The notes beneath the pieces were generated by a model, which was not told the DNA's origin, searched no databases, and saw only the letters and a program-made list of their open reading frames with translations. This document shows positions 58,037 through 64,000 of a stretch of DNA of 64,000 bases, one piece after another (positions within the stretch are counted from its first letter, which is position 1; the number at the start of each line of letters is the position of its first letter). The DNA is from Gammaproteobacteria bacterium. Lineage in GTDB: Bacteria > Pseudomonadota > Gammaproteobacteria > Steroidobacterales > Steroidobacteraceae. A program made the translations under genes and the position numbers. The stretch is from contig VGUH01000007.1 of assembly GCA_016874295.1 (NCBI GenBank), forward strand, positions 50,771-114,770. The letters are read 5' to 3'.

Positions 58037-58765
58037 ATGCAGCTCACCGGCCGCGACCGCGGTCACCTCATCGCGCTCGAATCGCCGCGCTGCACGCTGC
58101 ACGCGGCGGTCGCCGCGCCGTTCCTCGCGCTGCGCGAGGCGGCGGCGCGCGCCGGCTTCGAGCTCGTGCCCGTGTCCTCGTTCCGGGACTTCGCGCGCCA
58201 GCGCGCGATCTGGAACACCAAATTCCAGGGCCAACGCCCCGCATTCGACCGTGCGGGCCGCCCCGTCGACATGGCGGCCCTCGATGATGCGGCGCGTGTC
58301 GAGGCGATCCTGCTGTGGTCCGCGCTGCCCGGCGCGAGCCGGCATCACTGGGGCAGCGACATCGACGTCGTGGACGGGCACGTCATGGCGTGCGGATACC
58401 AGCCGAAGCTCGTGGTGGAGGAGTACCGGCGCGGCGGCCCGTTCGCCGCGCTCTCGGTCTGGCTCGGGCAGAACCTGCGGCGCTACGGCTTCTACCGGCC
58501 CTACGCGCGCCGCGGCCGTGGGGTGCAGCCGGAACCCTGGCACATCTCCTACGCGCCGGTCGCGGTGCCCGCGCTCGGGCGCATGAGCGCGAGGTTGCTG
58601 GCCGACGCCATCCGCGGCGCGGACGTCGCAGGGGAGCAGGCGATCCTTGCGCGGCTGCCGTCGATTCGCGAGCGCTATCTGCTGGACGTGGACGCGCCGC
58701 CGCGCATGCGTTCGCGCTGGGCCCGGCTCAGGCCGCGCCCATCGGGGCGCCGTAGACGATCTTGA
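58037..58765 (+). CDS. M15 family D-Ala-D-Ala carboxypeptidase-like peptidase
   Basis: A 242-residue zinc peptidase: VSSFRDFARQRAIWNTKF, the metal motif SRHHWGSDIDVVD (His and Asp ligands), and EPWHISYAP with the catalytic Glu and third His ligand. This is the VanY/LAS-type M15B fold that trims peptidoglycan peptides. No signal peptide is seen with the ATG at 58037. Convergent with the HD gene, overlapping it by 38 bases. Confidence 0.87.
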   Translation: MQLTGRDRGHLIALESPRCTLHAAVAAPFLALREAAARAGFELVPVSSFRDFARQRAIWNTKFQGQRPAFDRAGRPVDMAALDDAARVEAILLWSALPGASRHHWGSDIDVVDGHVMACGYQPKLVVEEYRRGGPFAALSVWLGQNLRRYGFYRPYARRGRGVQPEPWHISYAPVAVPALGRMSARLLADAIRGADVAGEQAILARLPSIRERYLLDVDAPPRMRSRWARLRPRPSGRRRRS

Positions 58766-59708
58766 GGTGGCGTACGAGCAGCGTGCGCACGCCATCCATC
58801 GCGTTTTCGTCGATGGTGAACACCGGCGGGTTGCGACGCAGCATCGGCCAGCGGCTGCTGCGCACGAGCTGCGCCAGGAACTGGATGTTCTGGCGGATCG
58901 CATTCATGTACGGGTTCTCGCCGCCGAACAGCGGCTCGACGTGGCGGTATGCGTGGCCGAAGGCGTTGCCGAGCCGGTTCTCGATCGTGGAGGCGATGAA
59001 CTTCGGCGTCTGGCGCAGCAAGTCGAGCCCGGAACCGTAGAGCACCTTCACGCCGTCGCGGCCGGCGTGCACCGCGACGTCCCCGAGCACGAATTCCGCG
59101 TACAGCCGGTCGCGGCATTTCTCGAGATAGCAGCGGTCCGCCATCTGCGCGAGCATGTCCGCCGTGCCGAGCAGGTGGCCCGCGAGCCGGTCACGCGGGT
59201 CCGCGACCCGCAGCAGGTCGAGCGGCACCTCGTAGCCGGTGAAGTGCACGATGCGCGTCGCGACCGGCACCCAGCTGCCGAGCCCCGCGTTCGGCAGGTA
59301 CTTCGCGAGGTAGCGGGCACTGCGCGTCACGTGGTTGCGCGTGAACACGGCGCCATTCGTGATCGCCGCCTCGTTGACTTCGCGGATGTAGCCGGAGTCG
59401 TGGAACAGCGCCGTGATGAGCGCGACCAGCCCGCGCTCGGCACCGAGCCTCGGCCCGTCCGGGTGACTGCGCTCGTAGCCGGCGAGCAGCCGCGCCATGG
59501 CGAGCACGACGTCCTGGGAATGCTGCAGGTCGTGGTAGACCGTATCGACGCCGAGATAGCCCGGGGCCTGGCCGGTGAACAGCCGCTCGAAGTCGCGCAG
59601 CGCCGCCGCGAGGGTCTCGCGCGGGGCACCCGGCCAGGTGTCCGCATACAGCTCGAGGACCGCGTCACGCACCGCCGCAGGGCTGCTGACCTGCACGGTG
59701 TCGGTCAC
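58728..59708 (-). CDS. HD-domain phosphohydrolase
   Basis: About 326 residues. YHDLQHSQDVVLAMARLLAGY (His ligand region) and LVALITALFHDSGYIR (the HD pair) mark a cyclic-nucleotide-phosphodiesterase-like HD fold; later YLAKYLPNAGLGSWVPVATRIVHFTGYE, LGTADMLAQMADR and EKCRDRLYAEF complete it. A GTG at 59708 is preferred because homology starts at AVRDAVLELYADTW; an ATG at 59840 would add 44 residues of low-complexity basic sequence. Substrate unknown. Confidence 0.8.
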   Translation of the reverse strand: MTDTVQVSSPAAVRDAVLELYADTWPGAPRETLAAALRDFERLFTGQAPGYLGVDTVYHDLQHSQDVVLAMARLLAGYERSHPDGPRLGAERGLVALITALFHDSGYIREVNEAAITNGAVFTRNHVTRSARYLAKYLPNAGLGSWVPVATRIVHFTGYEVPLDLLRVADPRDRLAGHLLGTADMLAQMADRCYLEKCRDRLYAEFVLGDVAVHAGRDGVKVLYGSGLDLLRQTPKFIASTIENRLGNAFGHAYRHVEPLFGGENPYMNAIRQNIQFLAQLVRSSRWPMLRRNPPVFTIDENAMDGVRTLLVRHLKIVYGAPMGAA

Positions 59709-59850
59709 GTCAAAATCGCTGCGGCGACAAGGCCTTGGCACGGGGCGGCTGGCCCTCTTGTACGGCGTTTCCGGGGTCGATTTTACGCCCCGGGACGGGG
59801 TGGCCACCCGTTGTATTGCCGCCACCATGCGCGGCATCACATCCTGAGAT

Positions 59851-60621
59851 TCAGGCTATGCCAAATGTGGCGGTGACCGGCGCGTGGTCGGAAGGGCGTT
59901 CCCAGGTGCGCGGCGTGCGGTCGATGGTGCAGGCCGTGCAACGCGCGGCGAGCGCCTTCGAGGCGAGCATCAGGTCGATGCGCAGGCCGTGGTCGCGCCG
60001 GAACGCATTCATGCGGTAGTCCCACCAGCTCCACGCGTTCTTCGGCTGGTCGAAGCGCCGGAACAAGTCCTCGAAGCCGAGCGCCAAGATCTTCGCGAGC
60101 GCCTCGCGTTCCGGCGCGCTCACGTGGACCGAGCCCTCCCACGCGGCCGGGTCGTGCACGTCGCGGTCCTCCGGGGCGATGTTGAAGTCGCCGACCACGA
60201 GCAGGTGCTCGTGCGCGGCGAGCAGGTCCGCAAGGTAGGTTCGCAGGCGCTCCAGCCAGGCGAGCTTGTACGCGTACTTCTCCGAGCCCACCGCCTGCCC
60301 GTTTGGCACATACACATTCACCAGGCGCACTGGCCCGAGTGTCGCGGCGATCACGCGCCGCTGCGGGTCTGCATCGCCCGGTATGCCGGTCGTGACGGCC
60401 CCGGGCATGCGTCGCGCGGCGATGGCGACGCCGTTGTAGGTCTTTTGGCCGAAGCACGCGGCCGAGAGGCCCAGCGCTTCGAATTCTGCGCGCGGAAACT
60501 GCTCGTCGGCGAGCTTCAGCTCCTGCAGGGCGATCGCGTCGACCGCGTTCGCCGCGAGCCAGCGGCCAAGGTGCTCCATCCGCACGCGCAGCGAATTGAC
60601 GTTCCAGGTCGCGACGCGCAT
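59851..60621 (-). CDS. xthA: Exodeoxyribonuclease III
   Basis: A 256-residue AP endonuclease/3'-5' exonuclease: MRVATWNVNSLRVRMEHLGRWLA, IALQELKLADEQFP (metal Glu), VNVYVPNGQAVGSEKYAYKLAWLERL, LVVGDFNIAPEDRDVHDP, and the C-terminal RIDLMLASK and ERPSDHAPVTATF with catalytic Asp-His. The ATG at 60621 is chosen over 60657 because it begins exactly at the family start. It repairs abasic sites. Confidence 0.94.
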   Translation of the reverse strand: MRVATWNVNSLRVRMEHLGRWLAANAVDAIALQELKLADEQFPRAEFEALGLSAACFGQKTYNGVAIAARRMPGAVTTGIPGDADPQRRVIAATLGPVRLVNVYVPNGQAVGSEKYAYKLAWLERLRTYLADLLAAHEHLLVVGDFNIAPEDRDVHDPAAWEGSVHVSAPEREALAKILALGFEDLFRRFDQPKNAWSWWDYRMNAFRRDHGLRIDLMLASKALAARCTACTIDRTPRTWERPSDHAPVTATFGIA

Positions 60622-60628
60622 GACGGCG

Positions 60629-61147
60629 TCAGGACAGGAATGGCGCGGGCTGCACACCCATCGAGCGCGCGACCAGATTGTGCGGGAAGGCCTGGCAGCG
60701 GAAATTCAGCATGCTGACCGCGGTGTTGTACTGCTCGCGCCGCTCGTCGACGCGCGCGTCCAGCGTCGCGGCGCGCTCGCGCAATGCGCGGAATGCGGCG
60801 CTGCTGCCGAACTGCGGGTAGTTCGCGGCAAGCCGGAACAGCGCCTCGCTCGCCGCGCGGTGCGTCCGGTCCGCGGCGGCGAGCGCCGGCAGGTCGCCGC
60901 CCCGCGCCGCGACGAGCACGGCGCCGCCGGCGCTGGAGACGCGTTCGAGCGTCTCGCGCTCGTAGTGCATCAGTCGCGAACAGAGGCCGACGATCTGGAT
61001 CATCAATTCCTGGCGCTTGGCGAGCTGCGTTTCGAGCGCGGCCAGGGCGCGATCGCGACCGTCCTGGAGCGAAGTCAGACCGCGGCGGGCAGCCATCACG
61101 ACGGCCGCGGCAAGTGCTGCAAGCGCAAGCAGGAGCAGCCAGGTCAT
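60629..61147 (-). CDS. LemA-family protein
   Basis: A 172-residue protein with one N-terminal membrane segment (TWLLLLALAALAAAVVMAA) and a helical-bundle domain ending in RVDERREQYNTAVSMLNFRCQAFPHNLVARSMGVQPAPFLS, the conserved LemA tail (YNxxVxxxNxxxxxFPxxLxAxxxGFxxxxyF). Role unknown. It starts 7 bases before xthA and may share its transcript; it is divergent from gor. Confidence 0.88.
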   Translation of the reverse strand: MTWLLLLALAALAAAVVMAARRGLTSLQDGRDRALAALETQLAKRQELMIQIVGLCSRLMHYERETLERVSSAGGAVLVAARGGDLPALAAADRTHRAASEALFRLAANYPQFGSSAAFRALRERAATLDARVDERREQYNTAVSMLNFRCQAFPHNLVARSMGVQPAPFLS

Positions 61148-61199
61148 GTGTGCAACGAGTATATCATCGGCCCTTGCGGCAACCCCGCGCGGGAGTGGC

Positions 61200-62549
61200 A
61201 TGGCCGAGCCCTGGGACCTGGTCGTGATCGGCGGCGGCAGCGGCGGGCTCGCCTGTGCCCAGCGCGCGGCGCGCCACGGCGCGCGCGTCGCGATCGCCGA
61301 GCCGGGTCCGCTCGGCGGTACCTGCGTGAACGCGGGCTGCGTGCCGAAGAAGCTGATGTACCACGCGGCAGACGTCGCGCACGCGCTCGTGGACGCCGCG
61401 GATTACGGCTTCGCGCTCGAGTCCGTGCGCCACGACTGGGCCGCGCTCAAGACGCGGCGCGACGCCTACGTCGAGCGGCTGCGCGGGATCTATGCCGATA
61501 ATCTGGCGAGGAGCGGCGCGACACTGCTGCGCGCGCACGCACGGCTTGCGGGCCCTGGCTGCGTCGAGATCGGCTCTACGACGCACGCGGCGCGTCACGT
61601 CGTGATCGCGACCGGTGGGCGTCCGGCGGTGCCGGCGGTGCCGGGGGCGGAAGCGGGCATCACCTCAGACGGCTTCTTTGCGCTCGAATCGCGGCCGAAT
61701 ACGGTCGCGATTGTCGGCAGCGGCTACATCGCGGCCGAGCTTTCGGGCGTCTTCGCCGCGCTCGGCAGCCGCGTCACGGTCGTGATGCGTCACGACCGTA
61801 TGTTGCGGAGCTTTGACGAGATGCTCGCAGCACGGCTCGCCGCGGCGATGCAGGCGGACGGCATCGAGATCGCCCCGGCGGCGCGCCCCGCGGCACTCGA
61901 GCGCAGGCCCCGCGGGCTGATGCTGTCGCTGGAAGACGGCCGCAGTCTCGGGCCCTTCGATTGTCTCGTGTGGGCGATCGGACGCAAGCCGGACGTCGCG
62001 GGGTTCGGCCTCGCCGAGACGGGCATCGCGCTCGGGCCGGACGGGGAAATCGCGACCGATCCGCGGCAGGACACGAATGTCGCCGGCGTTCACGCGATTG
62101 GCGACGTGACCGGGCGCAACGAGCTGACGCCGGTCGCGATTGCGGCGGGCCGGCGCCTGGCGGACCGCCTGTTCGGCGGCGAACCCGACGCGCGCCTCGA
62201 CTACCGGCTGATCCCGACCGTCGTCTTCAGTCACCCGCCGATCGGAACGGTCGGTCTCAGCGAGGCCGCAGCGCGCGCCGAATACGGCGACGCGGTCGAG
62301 GTGTTCCGCCACGACTTCATGCCCCTCTATCATGGTGTCACGGCACGCCGGCGCCGCGCGGAGGTGAAGCTCGTGACCACGGGTCCGTCGCGACGGATCG
62401 TCGGCCTGCACGCGATCGGCATGGGCGCGGACGAGTTGCTGCAGGGATTCGCGGTCGCGCTCCGGCTCGGCGCAACCAAGCGCGATTTCGACGACACGGT
62501 CGCGATTCATCCGACCAGCGCCGAAGAGCTCGTGACACTGCCGGGATGA
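61200..62549 (+). CDS. gor: Glutathione-disulfide reductase
   Basis: A 449-residue pyridine-nucleotide disulfide oxidoreductase: DLVVIGGGSGGLACAQRAARHGARVAIAE (FAD), redox disulfide GGTCVNAGCVPKKLMYHAA (Cys at about 44 and 49), NADPH motif VAIVGSGYIAAELSGVFAALGSRVTVVMR with the basic RHDRMLRSFD, and the C-terminal HPTSAEELVTL containing the catalytic His-Glu. It regenerates reduced glutathione. The carbonic anhydrase gene starts within its stop. Confidence 0.92.
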   Translation: MAEPWDLVVIGGGSGGLACAQRAARHGARVAIAEPGPLGGTCVNAGCVPKKLMYHAADVAHALVDAADYGFALESVRHDWAALKTRRDAYVERLRGIYADNLARSGATLLRAHARLAGPGCVEIGSTTHAARHVVIATGGRPAVPAVPGAEAGITSDGFFALESRPNTVAIVGSGYIAAELSGVFAALGSRVTVVMRHDRMLRSFDEMLAARLAAAMQADGIEIAPAARPAALERRPRGLMLSLEDGRSLGPFDCLVWAIGRKPDVAGFGLAETGIALGPDGEIATDPRQDTNVAGVHAIGDVTGRNELTPVAIAAGRRLADRLFGGEPDARLDYRLIPTVVFSHPPIGTVGLSEAAARAEYGDAVEVFRHDFMPLYHGVTARRRRAEVKLVTTGPSRRIVGLHAIGMGADELLQGFAVALRLGATKRDFDDTVAIHPTSAEELVTLPG

Positions 62550-63106
62550 GCATCCGCCCCTACCGCGAGTGGACGCCCGTGATCGGCCGCGGCGCATGGA
62601 TCGACCCGGCCGCCACGGTGATCGGCCGCGTGACGGTCGGCGAGGATGCCTCGATCTGGCCCGGCGCGGTGGTGCGCGGCGACGTCAACTGGATCGCGGT
62701 CGGCGCGCGCACCAGCATCCAGGACGGGAGCGTCCTGCACGTCGCGAGCTCACGCCTCGCCGGCGACGAGGGGATTCCGCTCATGATCGGCGAGGAGTGC
62801 ACGATCGGCCACGTCGTGATCCTGCACGCCTGCACGATCGGTCGGCGCGTGCTGGTCGGCATGGGCGCGATCGTGATGGACGGCGCGGTGATCGGCGAGG
62901 AGTCGATCATCGGCGCAGGCGCGCTCGTGACTGCGGGCACCCAGGTGCCGCCGCGCACGCTCTGGACCGGCAGCCCCGCGCGGCAGCGCCGCGCGCTCGA
63001 GGCGAGCGAGATCGTCTTCCTCGCGGAATCCGCGGCGCATTACGTCAATCTGAAGAACGACTACTTTGCGCGCGGGTCGGTTTCGGTTAGTGGCGGCACG
63101 ACATAG
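62546..63106 (+). CDS. Gamma-class carbonic anhydrase family protein
   Basis: A 186-residue left-handed beta-helix protein: TVIGRVTVGEDASIWPGAVVRGDVNWIAVGARTSIQDGSVLHVA, IGHVVILHACTIGRRVLVGMGAIVMDGAVIGEESIIGAGALVTAGTQVPPRTLWTGSPAR. His ligands occur in VLHV, IGHVV and LHAC. The YrdA/CaiE branch is the closest; carbonic anhydrase activity is not assured. Overlaps the gor stop by four bases. Confidence 0.92.
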   Translation: MSIRPYREWTPVIGRGAWIDPAATVIGRVTVGEDASIWPGAVVRGDVNWIAVGARTSIQDGSVLHVASSRLAGDEGIPLMIGEECTIGHVVILHACTIGRRVLVGMGAIVMDGAVIGEESIIGAGALVTAGTQVPPRTLWTGSPARQRRALEASEIVFLAESAAHYVNLKNDYFARGSVSVSGGTT

Positions 63107-63110
63107 TTCG

Positions 63111-63857
63111 CTAATGCAAGTTTCGCTGGAACTCCGGCCATGTTGAGCGATCCAGTCGAGGTAGATTGACTTGTACCGGGTAACTTCCAGTCAACTCAAT
63201 GTATGAGGCAGAAGCGGTCAAATTTTCCGGGAAGATTGCGACACATCGTTGTGCATTTTGAGACGATTTAAAGATGATTGCCTCGTACCCGGCGTCACGC
63301 ACGAGACCACCGAAAGTCTGGGAGGCACTTGGCAAGTCGAATTGAGTGGGTATCGCGCGCCATTTTCGAGTAAGGACTGTTCGCTGCAACAAGCTTGGAC
63401 TGCGAACCAGCAGCGGTGCTTGCATGCCCAGTTGTTTCGCTACTTCTCGCGCTTTTTTTGGAATCGCATACCTTTTGATGACATTGCAGAATGGTTCGAG
63501 AGCTTTCGTATCGCCTAGGTCCAAGATGCTCTCAATCCGACCGTTAAGATAGGCGACCAAGTAACCGTCCCTGGATTGAAGAGCAAGTTCCTCAGGTGTC
63601 AACCCGTGAATCATTGAAACAGCAGGGAGATGAAACTTCTCTCTGAATGCAGTTTCAAGATTCTCAGCTACGTAGAGTGCTGGCCACGTGTTGAATGTGG
63701 CGGTGCTCAGATCGATTCCTATGTTGAAGCGCCCGCCAATTCCACGGAGGCTGCCGGCTGGTGACAAGGGATCCAGACAGTAGCGATAGTCAACAATTCT
63801 CACCCACCCAGCTAGATCTAACGGTGCGCTGGGTTTTGCTCGGAGTGCCGCGAGCAA
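63111..63857 (-). pseudogene. RES-domain toxin gene, 5' end cut by an insertion sequence
   Basis: A frame of 248 residues, lower in GC than the rest of the window. It reads VRIVDYRYCLDPLSPAGSLRGIGGRFNIGIDLSTATFNTWPALYVAENLETAFREKF, which is the RES (NAD-phosphorylase toxin) core with the conserved Arg/Tyr/Ser pattern, ending in a long C-terminal part (GLVRDAGYEAIIFKSSQNAQRCVAIFPENL). The frame remains open upstream as VHGSRAN before reaching the insertion sequence at about 63874, so the first residues are lost. A TTG at 63857 is the only start. The partner Xre antitoxin is not in the window. Confidence 0.75.
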
Positions 63858-63873
63858 GTTTGCTCTGCTTCCG

Positions 63874-64000
63874 TGTACTGACCCACTGATTTCCTGCTCA
63901 GGTGTTATGTTCTCGAAGGAGATAGCACATGAGTATCGAGATGGACGAAGAGATCAAGCGCTGGACGGCGCGTCGGAAGTCGGCTCTGGTTATGGACATC
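63874..64000 (+). mobile_element. Insertion sequence, left end, running out of the window
   Basis: The sequence changes at about 63874 with TGTACTGACCCACTG, an IS-like terminus, followed 40 bases later by a ribosome-binding site and the start of a transposase-type gene. The other end is beyond base 64000. It interrupts the RES gene. Confidence 0.65.
63929..64000 (+). CDS. Transposase-associated protein, N-terminal fragment
   Basis: ATG at 63929 behind AAGGAGA opens MSIEMDEEIKRWTARRKSALVMDI, cut by the window end. This opening matches, from memory, a small helix-turn-helix protein encoded at the front of IS3-type elements (continues with a DNA-binding HTH in relatives). Only 24 residues are seen. 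Confidence 0.6.
   Translation, partial: MSIEMDEEIKRWTARRKSALVMDI

Noticed and set aside
1..64000. CRISPR arrays, tRNA or rRNA genes
   Set aside because: No regularly spaced direct repeats, no cloverleaf with TTCGA arm in context, and no rRNA sequence were recognised on either strand.

Overview
The window is high-GC bacterial DNA (roughly two-thirds G+C by eye), densely packed with short or overlapping gene junctions. The gene set (heterotetrameric sarcosine oxidase, ExeA/GspB pair, Mla-type lipid transporter, fused DegV/DAK2 protein, DUF502, dodecin, FadE, MalM-like lipoprotein) points to a Gammaproteobacterium, perhaps near Xanthomonadales/Steroidobacterales. That placement is inference from gene content, not from a marker gene. 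No rRNA, tRNA or CRISPR array was seen.

Region 1 (1-5530) is accessory. It is a mobile cassette array of integron type: imperfectly palindromic sites of about 126-130 bp, bounded by RYYYAAC and GTTRRRY, separate very small cargo units. The cargo is four toxin-antitoxin modules (two HigBA-like, one RelE-like toxin with Xre antitoxin, one ParE-like toxin with its antidote), two small membrane proteins and an SRPBCC gene truncated by a cassette site. The left part of the array has sites in the opposite orientation from the right part, so an inversion or head-to-head junction is present. An IS1380-family insertion sequence sits exactly between the two outer ends of one recombination site. No integrase gene is visible inside the window.

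Region 2 (5660-20670) is chromosomal-type metabolism: soxBAG on the minus strand with soxD divergent from it, then glmU-glmS, a methyltransferase, lipoproteins, a hydrolase, a lipoprotein oligopeptidase B and an ATP/ADP-type nucleotide transporter. Region 3 (20680-31500) holds a frameshifted tonB remnant, DUF502, dodecin-rhodanese-DUF2784, a single-chain DAK2-DegV protein (FakA/FakB-like), the gspB-exeA pair, dinB and several conserved genes of unknown function. Region 4 (31700-46200) holds fadE, a Yip1-like gene with one in-frame stop, an exonuclease/phosphatase-family gene translationally coupled to a gamma-glutamyltransferase, malate dehydrogenase, two MFS carriers, an amidohydrolase, a truncated FAD oxidase and a PYROXD2-like oxidoreductase.

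Region 5 (46180-63860) holds an ECF sigma factor and likely anti-sigma partner, a small exported protein with a GntR/YtrA-type regulator and an ABC exporter behind a candidate operator, a Kef-type antiporter, a four-gene Mla/Pqi-type lipid ABC system, a GGDEF-EAL gene with two in-frame amber codons, peptidase M15, HD hydrolase, exonuclease III, LemA, glutathione reductase and gamma carbonic anhydrase. The right edge is accessory again: a lower-GC RES-domain toxin gene cut by an insertion sequence that runs out of the window.

Two themes run across the window. A short palindromic repeat (core AAGGGG-ACGCG-CCCCTT) recurs at gene ends and has contributed coding sequence to neighbours. Several genes are intact except for a single in-frame stop codon or frameshift (higB, yip1, GGDEF-EAL, tonB).
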